This document shows positions 1 to 7,843 of a stretch of DNA of 16,230 nt, piece by piece. The stretch comes from an uncultured Oscillibacter sp. (GTDB lineage Bacteria > Bacillota > Clostridia > Oscillospirales > Oscillospiraceae), in NCBI GenBank assembly GCA_910576845.1, contig CAJTJA010000050.1:1-16230 (forward strand), in the 5' to 3' direction. Numbering within the stretch: position 1 is the stretch's first letter; every line of letters starts with the position of its first letter. Position numbers and translations under genes: made by a program. Below the pieces are notes generated by a model. That model had not been told where the DNA came from, did not search any database, and saw nothing but the letters and a program-made list of their open reading frames with translations.

Positions 1-62
1 TCATCCTCGCCGGATGGAACACCCAACACCACAGGGAAGTCCTGCGGTGCCGGGTCTTGCAT
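1..62 (-). CDS. possible 5' end of a gene running off the left edge
   Basis: On the minus strand an ATG at 62-60 opens a frame that stays open to the window edge and starts MQDPAPQDFPVVLGVPSGED. The amino-acid mix reads like real protein, but only 20 codons are visible. No strong ribosome binding site precedes this ATG, and the frame is also open upstream back to a TGA near 107. I do not recognise the family. It could equally be chance in GC-rich DNA. Confidence 0.25.
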   Translation of the reverse strand, partial: MQDPAPQDFPVVLGVPSGED

Positions 63-520
63 CCCGCAAGTGGGGGGAGGGCCGCGCCGGTCCTGTTTGC
101 GCCCTCATGCTGTGAGAGAATTGACCGGCGCGGGTGCCCCTCCCATGCCCTATATGTGAATGTGTGCCGTATTATCGGGCGGCATGACCGCCCTGCTGCC
201 CACCCCCGGCACGGGAATATGTAAGCCCGCCTTTGGCGTGGCGGCGCGATACCAGCAGACGGTGGCGGCAGTTGACTAAGCTGCCCAGGCCGTTCCCCCA
301 GTACCTCCCTTTTACCCTGCGATACGGGTGTTTGCGGTGCGTCCCACATCTGGCGGCGGTGCCAGCGCCGTCCGGCCATCCAGGTGTCGCTCGTGCCTTT
401 GATGCTATCGTTTTGACAGGCAGGGAGCGGAAGGGATCACCTCCTTTTCTCCGGCCCTGGCCCGCAGGCAGTCTTGGCGATTGGGTGGTCTGTGTGGGAC
501 ACACACTTACATATTGACTG
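63..520. other. GC-rich, dyad-rich region without a convincing gene
   Basis: About 460 bases are much richer in G+C than the DNA to the right. They hold several dyads: CTTGC/GCAAG around 56-70, an 11-bp perfect pair at 82-92 and 123-133, and CACCACAGG/CCTGCGGTG (one mismatch) near 30-52. Frames are open on both strands (172-504 minus, 110 codons, GTG start; 233-517 plus, 94 codons). Both translate to Arg/Gly/Pro-rich sequence with no recognisable domain and no well placed ribosome site. The plus strand at 434-447 matches the 3' tail of 16S rRNA (GGATCACCTCCTTT); read on the minus strand it looks like an ideal Shine-Dalgarno, but no start codon follows at a normal distance. Possibilities include a structured RNA, a transfer-origin-like region of a mobile element, or an unrecognised small gene. 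Confidence 0.4.
82..133. repeat. 11-bp perfect inverted repeat
   Basis: CCGCGCCGGTC at 82-92 is exactly complementary to GACCGGCGCGG at 123-133. The 30-base interior contains a small CTCA/TGAG dyad. Flanking G-runs on the left (71-81) and C-runs on the right (137-144) can extend the stem imperfectly. No T-run follows, so a simple terminator is unlikely; a structured RNA or protein-binding site is possible. Confidence 0.5.
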
Positions 521-522
521 TG

Positions 523-547
523 AACGGGAGCTTGTTCCGTTATTTTT
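523..547 (+). terminator. Rho-independent terminator-like hairpin
   Basis: The arms AACGGGA (523-529) and TTCCGTT (535-541) pair with one G-U wobble around the loop GCTTG and are followed by ATTTTTC. In the plus direction this fits a short intrinsic terminator, implying a plus-strand transcript arriving from the 1-520 region. It lies just beyond the 3' end of the minus-strand HTH gene, for which it lacks a U-tract. Confidence 0.45.
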
Positions 548-564
548 CAAGGTGCGAAGATCTA

Positions 565-885
565 CTACGGAGCAAAATCATCAAGGATACTATTAAGTGT
601 GTCCAAATCGTTGCCTTCAAGTTGAATGCTCAACTTCCGAAGCAAAGCCGATTGTTTTGGGGTGAGCATTTCATGCCGAGTAATATAAAATCCATTAGGC
701 ACTTTAATCCCGCCACCGTAACGCCCACAGACAGTTTCAACAGGATATGAACATATAAGTTGCTCAATATCACTATAAATTGTTCGTTTTGACACTCTGA
801 ATTCACGTGCCAGGTTTTCGCATGTATCGTGTCTTCTGCGACATAGTACCTCCAACAATTGCTGCTGACGTTCAGCGGGGCTCAT
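565..885 (-). CDS. small HTH (HTH_11/DeoR-like) transcriptional regulator
   Basis: This 106-residue protein starts with a winged-helix HTH of the HTH_11/YafY type. The recognition segment is around residues 24-45 (LAREFRVSKRTIYSDIEQL), followed by a wing with GRYGGGIKVPNGF at about 57-69. The remaining ~35 residues (LTPKQSALLRKLSIQLEG) resemble the linker that in longer relatives precedes a WYL ligand domain. That domain is absent, so this is a naturally short or truncated form. The ATG at 885 is preceded by AAAGGGGAG about 9 bases upstream, a good ribosome site. Such lone HTH_11 proteins are common on clostridial mobile elements, which fits the unusual DNA to its left. An AGGAT-G-ATCCT dyad at 913-923, just upstream, could be its own operator (inference). 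Target genes are unknown. Confidence 0.7.
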   Translation of the reverse strand: MSPAERQQQLLEVLCRRRHDTCENLAREFRVSKRTIYSDIEQLICSYPVETVCGRYGGGIKVPNGFYITRHEMLTPKQSALLRKLSIQLEGNDLDTLNSILDDFAP

Positions 886-1186
886 GCCTCATCTCCCCTT
901 TGTTGCTCCTCAAGGATGATCCTAACAGGTAATCTTGCAGGATATTTTCAAGGTTAAAAAAGTTTTTTATATGCTCTTGATAAAAATAGATGCCAGGAAG
1001 TTAAATAAACTTCCTGGCATCTATTTTGTGGGTTTAAGATGGTTTCTACAGAACCCCTAGCAACTTAATGTCATAAAACTGCTATATTGAACTCAAGCAA
1101 ACCTTGTTCAGCAGCTCATTGAATTATTGAACTTCATTGTATCAGAGCCCTGTTGAGACTATAAAGCAACTGTTAACAGCAGCCAC
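886..1186. other. intergenic region between the HTH gene and the repeat-protein gene
   Basis: This 300-base AT-rich stretch holds the HTH gene's upstream DNA (including the AGGAT-G-ATCCT dyad at 913-923) and the strong terminator at 983-1027. Nothing recognisable lies between 1028 and 1186, and no clear sigma-A promoter for the HTH gene was identified. Confidence 0.5.
983..1027 (-). terminator. strong terminator after the repeat-protein operon
   Basis: A perfect 20-bp inverted repeat (983-1002 with 1008-1027) encloses the 5-base loop AAATA. On the minus strand the stem ends in CTATTTTTATC, a usable U-tract. It sits about 160 bases beyond the stop of the large repeat protein, so it most likely ends that leftward operon. 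The symmetric A/T ends may let it work in both directions. Confidence 0.8.
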
Positions 1187-4100
1187 CTATTGATTCGTTA
1201 TAGGATGCAATGTATTTCCGTTAGCTTCCGCCACCCGATTGACATCCTCTGAAATAGCTGTATCAAATGCCATAGATTCTGGGTCAATAGTAACTTCAAG
1301 TTCCTGTTCAGTGCCATCTGGAACCAAAACATCAGGGGTCATGGATTCTTCGTCTGCGGGAACATCTGAATAGTTTGTAGTAGCAGTTTTCTGGGGGATG
1401 GTAAACTCTACAGGCACAGACGCAGCCGCAGTGGCCGTAGGCTTTGTGCGAACATACACCTTAACATCCCGATCTGCTGATGCATACCTTTGCAGGTATA
1501 GTGTTGTACCAGTAATTGCACTCCATCCTGTAGAAGTATCAAACTTGTATTGCATTGCGCTGGAACAACCTGTTAAAGTGTTTGTAGTGGGATCATAGAC
1601 TAGTGTTGTCGGAGCAGCTCCACGCGGATAGAGCGTAATAATCCTCTCAGCACTGGCTGGGACAGTTGCAGTAGCCTTTTTGCGAATACGGATAACCAAA
1701 CTACTGCCTGAGGGTAGGTCGTCAATTAATGCCGTGGTAGAAAAAGTAGTGCTCGTTACAGGTATATACAAGCCATCCCCAATTTGCATCTCCATGCTTC
1801 CTGCGAGTGAGCTGATGATTTCTGTGGTACTGTTATACGTACAGCTTGGAAACGTACCCGGCTTTGAAAGTGTTAGCTTTTTGTTGGAAGATGCAAATTT
1901 CTCATTTGTCGTTCCAGTGCGAACATAATATGTGCCAGCTGCTTGAGAAATATCAAATACTATATCGTTCACATTTACATCCGTCACATCATTCCATACT
2001 GTGTCAGTTGACTTCCTATACTGCATACCAGACGATAATCCGCTCAATACGGCCATTCCTGGATAGCGAGAATCATTGTATATGAATTGAGGTGTCTTTG
2101 GCGCGGCAGGCCTTGCAGCAATCGGGAACAATGAATAGGCTGACACAGGTGCTGTCTCAGTCGCCGCTTTTCTGAGGTAGAGTGTTCTGGCTGTTGTGCT
2201 GATATATGGGGAAAGATCCCACTCGCCGTTTGTAACTGTAATCGCGCTCCACCCGGTGGAATTGAAACTGTATTCATAATTACCATTAGAAAGCCCAACA
2301 ATTTTTTCATCTAAGTAACTTATTGATCCAGTTGGACCAGCAATCATCTGAGGAATAATAAACTCTACCGGCAGCGACGCAGCCGCAGTGGCCGTAGGCT
2401 TTGTTCGAACGTACACTTTTACATCACGATCTGTCGAGGCATACTTCTGCAAGTACAGGACTGTTCCAGAGATTGAGGTCCATCCCGTAGAGGTATCAAG
2501 CCTATACTGCATTGCAGTGGTGCAACCGCTCAAAGAATTTGCGGCCGAATTATACACTAATGTTGTTGGGGTCGCTCCACGCGAGTAAATCGTGAACGTT
2601 TTCTCTGTACTAGCTGGTGCAGTTGCAGTAGCCATTTTGCGGACGTGGATAACCATACTGCTACCCGAGGATAAGCTGTCAATCAATGTGGTAGTAGAGA
2701 AAGTTGTGCTAGTTACAGGCGTATATGAACCATCTCCAATTTGCATCTCCATACTGGTAGAAAGCGAGCTGATCATTTCCGTGGTGCTGTTATATGCGCA
2801 ACCAGGAGCCGTACCTAGCTTTGCAAGTGTTATTGATTTGTTATATGAGGCAAACGCTTGATCCATCGCACTTGTACGAACATAATAAGTAGTAGCTGCT
2901 GTTGGAATATCAAATACGATCCCGTTTGCGTCAACGTTTGTCCACTCTGTATCAGTTGACCTTCTATACTGCATACCGTTCGACAAACCACTTAGAACGG
3001 CATTCCCAGGATGTTGGGAATCATTATATATAAATTTAGGTGTGGATGGAGCCGCAGGTCTCGCAGGAATAGAAAATGTCGAATAGGCAGAGGCAGGCGC
3101 TGTATCAGTCGCAGCCCATCTCAAATAAATCGTCACGGGCGTTGACTTTATTCTTGTAGAAATATCCCATATGCCGTTTGTAACTGTTACCGCGCTCCAT
3201 CCGGTAGCATTGAAGCTATACTCATAATTACCATCCTGTAGGTTGACAATTGCTTCATTCCTATAGTCAACACTGCCGACGGGCTCTGGCGACAGCTGTG
3301 GAATTGTAATTATGGCCGGGAGAGATGCTGACGCAGTGGACGTTGGCTTATAACGTACATATATTTCTACGTCCCTGTCAGCGCGTGCGTATTTCGCAAG
3401 GTTCCACGATGTTCCAGAAAGCGATGTCCAAGTAGTGCCCGTATCACTTTGGAATTGCATTGCAGTGGTGTAGCCAGTCAGGGTGGATGTGACTGGATCA
3501 TATTGCAGCCCTGACGGGGCTTGACTACGAGAATGAATTGTAAATTCATTGTTTATGCTGGGCTGCTGGGTGGCCGTCGCTTTATATCGCAGCCTAACGG
3601 TTGCGGTATCACCATTCGGGATAGCGCTCACTGCGTCAGATAGACTCATGGTATCTCCAGTTGCAGCAATGTACGGCCCATCGTTAACTTGAACTTCCAT
3701 TTGGGTCGTGAGTCCGGACAGCGATTCGGTTACCTTGCTATAGTTAAGCGAAGGCGCATACCGTTTTGCAGGAAGGATGGCCTCTCCAGCCTGAGATGCC
3801 GGTGTATCTCCTGTAGCCGCATACCGCACCAAGCAGGATTTTTTGCCTTCAACGGTACCATCAAAAAGCATAGGTTCGTCTGTGCAGGGCTTCCAAGCAT
3901 CTGTTGATTCGCCGCGCCAACGATATTCCATGCTGGAATCAACGCCGGAAAGAAGCATCTTCTCGCTCGCGGGATCATATTGGAAGGAGACCTGCGGTCC
4001 CTCTGGGAGGTTAGAGTCGTCCCAGTAGATATAAATATTGACTTCATACCGCGTTGATTTAAAATTATTGAGCTTATTGGGTGTGCTGACGGCGGAAGCC

Positions 4101-4585
4101 GTAAAAATCGAGTACGGCGCATCAGGATCAATTTTGTCCATTCTGAATGTATATACCTGATTGCTGATGAAAGTATTGGGGTAGGAAGAAATGATATCGC
4201 TGCCCTCACTCGACACATATACCTCCTTTCCGTCCAAAAAAGTCCAGATGCCCCCGCTAAGTTGGCCAAATTGGCGCAAATATACTGTCACGTCACCCCG
4301 CGGGAGTTTCTTGCTTCCATGGTTATCATAGACTTTCACGTTGTGGGGTATTAAGGCGTTGTCGTTGTATATGAAGGATTTGGCCGCAGTTGTGTAGCTC
4401 GAATGCTTCATTTCTTCCTTTTTATCTGTGCCAGGAATTTTACTCACAGTTGAGCCATAAACTATGAGATTATACATGGGTTCCGGGGTCGATTGGGATG
4501 CAGCGGCGACTGGTGTCATCAGGGTAAAAAGGAGCGCAATCCCCATAACGCCGGAAAAAATATTTCGCAATATCTTCATGTTCAT
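1187..4585 (-). CDS. secreted 1132-aa protein of tandem Ig/Fn3-like modules
   Basis: The start is taken at ATG 4585 (MNMKILRN), ahead of a typical signal peptide (hydrophobic core about residues 9-25, AAA cleavage region about 27-29) and with GAGGAG about 10 bases upstream. The frame is open 23 codons further, into the upstream gene, but without a signal-like start. A ~165-residue N-terminal region is followed by eleven ~80-residue modules: A 196-275, B 277-355, C 356-433, D 434-515, A 518-593, B 594-673, C 674-750, D 751-833, A 834-912, B 913-991, C 992-1067. Most carry a ...MQYR....W..(I/V)... core and a late VR..AT.T.PAS strand, a pattern known from beta-sandwich repeats of Firmicutes surface proteins. 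An acidic tail (1068-1132) ends without LPXTG, SLH or a membrane anchor, so attachment is unexplained. No catalytic motif is visible. A structural, adhesive or binding role outside the cell is inferred. It is the last gene of the leftward operon, 31 bases after the 310-aa gene. Confidence 0.85.
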   Translation of the reverse strand: MNMKILRNIFSGVMGIALLFTLMTPVAAASQSTPEPMYNLIVYGSTVSKIPGTDKKEEMKHSSYTTAAKSFIYNDNALIPHNVKVYDNHGSKKLPRGDVTVYLRQFGQLSGGIWTFLDGKEVYVSSEGSDIISSYPNTFISNQVYTFRMDKIDPDAPYSIFTASAVSTPNKLNNFKSTRYEVNIYIYWDDSNLPEGPQVSFQYDPASEKMLLSGVDSSMEYRWRGESTDAWKPCTDEPMLFDGTVEGKKSCLVRYAATGDTPASQAGEAILPAKRYAPSLNYSKVTESLSGLTTQMEVQVNDGPYIAATGDTMSLSDAVSAIPNGDTATVRLRYKATATQQPSINNEFTIHSRSQAPSGLQYDPVTSTLTGYTTAMQFQSDTGTTWTSLSGTSWNLAKYARADRDVEIYVRYKPTSTASASLPAIITIPQLSPEPVGSVDYRNEAIVNLQDGNYEYSFNATGWSAVTVTNGIWDISTRIKSTPVTIYLRWAATDTAPASAYSTFSIPARPAAPSTPKFIYNDSQHPGNAVLSGLSNGMQYRRSTDTEWTNVDANGIVFDIPTAATTYYVRTSAMDQAFASYNKSITLAKLGTAPGCAYNSTTEMISSLSTSMEMQIGDGSYTPVTSTTFSTTTLIDSLSSGSSMVIHVRKMATATAPASTEKTFTIYSRGATPTTLVYNSAANSLSGCTTAMQYRLDTSTGWTSISGTVLYLQKYASTDRDVKVYVRTKPTATAAASLPVEFIIPQMIAGPTGSISYLDEKIVGLSNGNYEYSFNSTGWSAITVTNGEWDLSPYISTTARTLYLRKAATETAPVSAYSLFPIAARPAAPKTPQFIYNDSRYPGMAVLSGLSSGMQYRKSTDTVWNDVTDVNVNDIVFDISQAAGTYYVRTGTTNEKFASSNKKLTLSKPGTFPSCTYNSTTEIISSLAGSMEMQIGDGLYIPVTSTTFSTTALIDDLPSGSSLVIRIRKKATATVPASAERIITLYPRGAAPTTLVYDPTTNTLTGCSSAMQYKFDTSTGWSAITGTTLYLQRYASADRDVKVYVRTKPTATAAASVPVEFTIPQKTATTNYSDVPADEESMTPDVLVPDGTEQELEVTIDPESMAFDTAISEDVNRVAEANGNTLHPITNQ
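1385..4000 (-). repeat. eleven-module A-B-C-D coding superrepeat, period about 957 bp
   Basis: Modules of type A, B, C and D recur in fixed order as ABCD-ABCD-ABC, so the higher-order unit is about 316-319 codons. At DNA level, near-identical blocks are offset by 957 bases: CGCAGCCGCAGTGGCCGTAG occurs at 1421 and again at 2378, while the corresponding C1 block near 3324 is more diverged. The second and third superunits are closer to each other than to the first. That fits recent segmental duplication of a four-module block rather than single-module duplication. Confidence 0.8.
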
Positions 4586-4616
4586 AACTGTATTTCTCCT
4601 CGTCCTGTAATACGGT

Positions 4617-5549
4617 CTATTTTGTCTGCCCCACTGACTCAAGCAGGTAGTCAATGCCTTTGTTGATCACTTTCTCCATGTCAATGCTCCAAGACGCGTT
4701 CTTGACGCTCTCCCGCATATTGGACGCAAAGGCATGGGCGTCAAACTTACCGTCCAGCACGGCGTCCCACCGGGCCTGTGAGATATTCATGGCGGTTGTG
4801 TTCATATAGTCATCAAAAAAGTACGTCTTTGTCAGCTGCTGGTTCATCACTTTCCAATAGGCATTTGAGCCATCTACTCCAAGTTTATTCGCCATTACCC
4901 CCGCATGAAACAGCTCCCCCTGCATATTCAAAAAGTCCCGCAGGGTATCCTTGCCTTCGTATTTTTTATAGATGGCCTGCTCCATTTCCTCCGTAGTCAT
5001 ATCTCCATAGCCAAGCACTTGCGCATCAAAGTTCCCATATTTGGACAGGACATAATCTCGGTAGGTCTGCATATCGCGCTCATGCTGAGGCCACTTCTCT
5101 TTTGTCCAGCTCATCACGTTGATTCCAGTCTCTGCTTTGAATTCCCGCATTAAGGGGGCACTGATATTGCGGTCAACCTCCATCCGAAAATAGTAGGTGG
5201 CAAGATCGCCCTCCTCTTGTATAGAGGGGAACCAACGAATAGCGGCCCAATTCCCGTCAAATGCTTTATCATACCGATCCCATATGGCGGCATAAATTTC
5301 GCTGTAGCTCATCCCGGTGTAGTCGGCCTCTTCCGCCATTTGCTGCAGCTTGGCCAGTTTGACCTGGGTGGAATCCCCCGGCTGGATGTCCGATGCCGCA
5401 GGCGCGCGATTGGATATTGTGAGCGTGTCCTCCGGCTCCTGGACCGATGTTTGCGCAAGGATTTGCTGGAATTTCCCGGCCTGGGCCGCATCGGTTTTTT
5501 TGCCGGTTTGCGGCGCATTCCAGCTGCGGGATTGATTTTCGATTTTCAT
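4617..5549 (-). CDS. 310-aa cytosolic protein of unknown function
   Basis: This 310-residue protein has no signal peptide or membrane segment. Residues 1-60 are polar and low-complexity (Gln, Ala, Thr rich, ending TLTISN near 42-47). Residues 61-310 are rich in charged and aromatic residues and probably mostly helical (for example KLAKLQQMAEEA 64-75, SEIYAAIWDRYDKAF 83-97). I do not recognise the family with confidence. The start is taken at ATG 5549 because the nearest Shine-Dalgarno-like AAAGGGG lies 13 bases upstream and because the ATG overlaps the stop of a short leader frame. A TTG at 5561 is in frame but only 1 base from that site. The gene precedes the secreted repeat protein by 31 bases, so the two are probably co-transcribed. 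A role in making, exporting or regulating that protein is possible but only inferred. Confidence 0.65.
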   Translation of the reverse strand: MKIENQSRSWNAPQTGKKTDAAQAGKFQQILAQTSVQEPEDTLTISNRAPAASDIQPGDSTQVKLAKLQQMAEEADYTGMSYSEIYAAIWDRYDKAFDGNWAAIRWFPSIQEEGDLATYYFRMEVDRNISAPLMREFKAETGINVMSWTKEKWPQHERDMQTYRDYVLSKYGNFDAQVLGYGDMTTEEMEQAIYKKYEGKDTLRDFLNMQGELFHAGVMANKLGVDGSNAYWKVMNQQLTKTYFFDDYMNTTAMNISQARWDAVLDGKFDAHAFASNMRESVKNASWSIDMEKVINKGIDYLLESVGQTK

Positions 5550-5587
5550 GCAGTTATACAAACCCCTTTCTGACTTTGATCAAGCAT
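5546..5587 (-). CDS. 13-residue leader peptide coupled to the 310-aa gene
   Basis: The frame MLDQSQKGVCITA has the ribosome site AGAAGGA 7 bases before its ATG (5587-5585). Its TGA (5548-5546) overlaps the ATG of the 310-aa gene as ATGA. The downstream gene's own Shine-Dalgarno-like AAAGGGG is inside the leader frame. This is the usual layout for translational coupling. No run of one amino acid suggests classical attenuation. Confidence 0.5.
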   Translation of the reverse strand: MLDQSQKGVCITA

Positions 5588-6204
5588 AAAGCTATCCTTC
5601 TTATAAATAGATGTTAATGTGCCCTTTCATAACGTGTCCAACCTATTTTTTGTCGCCGTAAGCGATGATGCGCGGACGAACAGCCTCCCTCCTTTGTAGT
5701 TTATATTCCACGAGCGGTCCACTTTTCGACATAGCGGCTGACAGAACTTACATATTTGGTGATACTCACAAAAAACGAAAGATAATTTTATCACATTTGC
5801 CGGAGAGGCCGGTGTTTAGACAAGTCGGTGTTCAAAAGCATCAGTGCTGCGGTATTGTTGCTGCTCAAATAAGGGACATGATTCTTGCGCAATACCAGCA
5901 TAACGGAATGATGGACAGAAGATTCTTTGAATTCTGGTGTTCCACTCAGTTTCCGCCCCTATGAAGCAAAGCAAAGTGTTTGTGTTGAACAATGCTTTGC
6001 TCCATTCCCCGAACGGCTGCTTTTTGCTGTCCAAAATGCTGGCTACGGATTTCTGTTTTTTCTACTATGCCCCCTAAACTTGATCCTTTTGATTTGTGCG
6101 TTTTTGCCGGTAATAACTATAAGATGCTATCGTCCAGGATATAAAACAAACGTTTTGCAATCTTCTGGAATATAGTTTGCGGCCTAAAATTCTGAGGTTG
6201 GCAC
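5588..6204. other. 617-bp divergent intergenic region
   Basis: The stretch lies between the leftward repeat-protein operon and the rightward sigma-factor operon. Short frames (5665-5964 plus, 5816-6034 minus) overlap one another, lack ribosome sites and show no known domain, so I do not call them. A promoter for the leftward operon should lie near 5590-5660, but no convincing -35/-10 pair with correct spacing was seen. The length is generous for two promoters; a decayed gene or small RNA may be present, but I cannot show one. Confidence 0.4.
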
Positions 6205-6242
6205 TTTAAATTTTATGTTTCACATGATACAATGCAATGTGA
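6205..6242 (+). promoter_or_regulatory. extended -10 promoter for the sigma-factor operon
   Basis: TTTAAA (6205-6210), 17 bases, then TACAAT (6228-6233) preceded by TGA, an extended -10 TGn. The predicted start near 6240 is about 40 bases before the ECF gene. A 6-bp inverted repeat, TCACAT (6220-6225) and ATGTGA (6237-6242), brackets the -10 and could be an operator (inference). Confidence 0.55.
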
Positions 6243-6278
6243 GAAGTGCTAAAAATGCAGATATAGGGGGCAGCGTAT

Positions 6279-6782
6279 ATGGAGCAACGCGATAAGCTGT
6301 TCATTGCCGAGTGCTATCGAAAGAATTATCGTAGCCTCTATCTTCATGCTTATTCAATGTTGGGAAATCAGGTAGAAGCAGAAGTTGCTTTACAAGAGAC
6401 ATTTTTAGTCGCCTGCAAGAAGGCAAGCGAATTTATTAGCAAAGGACACCCAGAAAGATGGCTTGAAAAAACAGTCGAAAACATGGCATTGCACATTTTG
6501 CGAGAGCGAAAATATACTGCATCATTGTTTTTGCCCTTTGAGGAATTGGCTCCAGGCCAGGAGCCATCTTCTCTAGACGAAAGTAGCTTCGAACTCATTG
6601 ACTTTTGTCAAAATGCTGTCACAAAAGATGAGCTTGGTTTTTTCCTTCGTATTGCCGAGGGAAGCTCTACGTTTCTTGAGGAAGCAAATCGGCAAGGTAT
6701 CAAATTGACAACCTGCTATAAACGATTCGAGCGGGCACGAGAAAAACTTCAAAAAGCTTTAGAGGAATATAACAAGAATTGA
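6279..6782 (+). CDS. ECF-type RNA polymerase sigma factor
   Basis: This 167-residue protein has the two-domain layout of sigma-70 extracytoplasmic-function factors. Region 2 spans about residues 8-78, including YLHAYSMLGNQVEAEVALQETF and the WLEKTVENMALHILRERKY stretch typical of regions 2.3-2.4. Region 4 spans about 115-160 (IKLTTCYKRFERAREKLQKAL), the -35-binding HTH. The length is normal for the family, and GGGGG about 8 bases before the ATG is a plausible ribosome site. The next gene encodes a one-pass membrane protein of the kind that serves as cognate anti-sigma factor, so this is read as a signal-responsive sigma/anti-sigma pair. Target promoters are unknown. The operon promoter is sigma-A-like rather than clearly self-recognised. 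Confidence 0.85.
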   Translation: MEQRDKLFIAECYRKNYRSLYLHAYSMLGNQVEAEVALQETFLVACKKASEFISKGHPERWLEKTVENMALHILRERKYTASLFLPFEELAPGQEPSSLDESSFELIDFCQNAVTKDELGFFLRIAEGSSTFLEEANRQGIKLTTCYKRFERAREKLQKALEEYNKN

Positions 6783-6880
6783 CTTTGATTTTGGACATAA
6801 CGACGAATTATAAAATTTTTCTGATAGCATGTCGAAAAACAACCTGCTGGTGGAACTTATAAATATATGGGGGCAAAAAG

Positions 6881-7831
6881 ATGGCAGATTTACATGAACA
6901 TAAACCCGGCGATGAAAAAAAATATGCCTACCTACGTCAGCTTACTTTGGAAGAATTACTGGAGTTGTTGGCTGTCGCGCCGATTCCTGCCGCTTCTCCA
7001 GAAAAACAGGCTTATGTAGACGCGCTGAAGGAGGCGATCATCGAAAATCAAAGCTCCGCAGAGTTTTTCCCTGACATAGACCAGCAGTGGGAGCAGTTCG
7101 TAACCTACTATTTGCCTGAGATGGATGAGATTGTGCTTAAATCTGAGCACATTGAGGACAAAGACCTTGCACAAAAAAGACAGCAGACACTTGAAACCCC
7201 TCTTAAGCATACGGTTCGGTTCAATCAATTGTGGCGCACGGCCTTGGTCGCTGCCGCCGTGATTGCCTGTATGCTTGCCATCATTGTTACGGCACAGGCC
7301 GCAGGTGTGGATGTGTTTGGGGCAATTGCTCGTTGGACAAAAGATGTGTTTAGTTTTGGACAGATCTCGCCCGACAGTGTTGTAACTGAGAATCTGGACC
7401 GAAATACAGACGAAAATAGAAATTGTGCGCCAGCTATCGAGCAGGAATTCTCCTCTTTGCAGGAGGCACTGGATAAGTATGGAATGTCAGAAGTTCATGA
7501 GCCATACTGGCTTCCGAAAGGATATGCCGTAAGCGAAGTTGACGCAATATATTCCGAAGATCCCCCCACAGAGACGTATTATGCCGCGTATGCGTATAAA
7601 GACGATTACATACAGATTGACATCATGCGCTACATCGGTATACCGACCATGCAGGTTGAGAAAACAGATACGCCTGTCGAAGCAATTGAGAAAAATGGAA
7701 TTACTTTCTATTTAATTGAAAATATAAATAGCCATACGATTACATGGTGCACCGAAGAATATGAATACTATATCAGCGGGAAGTTAGGCACAGATGTTCT
7801 ATTGGAAATAACGTTTTCCATGCTTCAATAA
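6881..7831 (+). CDS. membrane anti-sigma factor-like protein, DUF4367 C-terminal domain
   Basis: The 316-residue protein has a ~115-residue N-terminal cytoplasmic part, one membrane helix at about 119-141 (LVAAAVIACMLAIIVTAQ) and an extracellular C-terminal half. After the helix comes DVFGAIARWTKDVFSFG (about 144-160), a motif usual just outside the membrane in clostridial DUF4367 proteins. The region about 190-316 matches the DUF4367 style (LPKGYAVSEVDAIY, then Tyr-rich strands). Such proteins sit next to ECF sigma genes and are thought to hold the sigma factor at the membrane until a signal is sensed. The start has GGGGG 8 bases upstream. It lies 98 bases after the sigma gene with no clear promoter between, and 12 bases before the next gene. 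Confidence 0.8.
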   Translation: MADLHEHKPGDEKKYAYLRQLTLEELLELLAVAPIPAASPEKQAYVDALKEAIIENQSSAEFFPDIDQQWEQFVTYYLPEMDEIVLKSEHIEDKDLAQKRQQTLETPLKHTVRFNQLWRTALVAAAVIACMLAIIVTAQAAGVDVFGAIARWTKDVFSFGQISPDSVVTENLDRNTDENRNCAPAIEQEFSSLQEALDKYGMSEVHEPYWLPKGYAVSEVDAIYSEDPPTETYYAAYAYKDDYIQIDIMRYIGIPTMQVEKTDTPVEAIEKNGITFYLIENINSHTITWCTEEYEYYISGKLGTDVLLEITFSMLQ

Positions 7832-7843
7832 GGAGGTTTCATT

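Noticed and set aside
172..504. 110-codon minus-strand frame starting GTG
   Set aside because: The good Shine-Dalgarno-like sequence lies inside the frame, not before the start, and the product is Arg/Gly-rich with no domain; kept only as a possibility in the region entry.
1385..4000. Repeated blocks considered as a CRISPR or noncoding tandem array
   Set aside because: The repeats are about 240 and 957 bases long, in frame and diverged as protein modules; there are no short repeats with unique spacers.
3730..4269. 179-codon minus-strand frame inside the repeat-protein gene
   Set aside because: Out-of-frame overlap with the repeat protein on the same strand, with no start signal.
5665..6034. 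Two overlapping small frames in the divergent intergenic region
   Set aside because: No ribosome site, no domain, and each is antisense to the other over part of its length.
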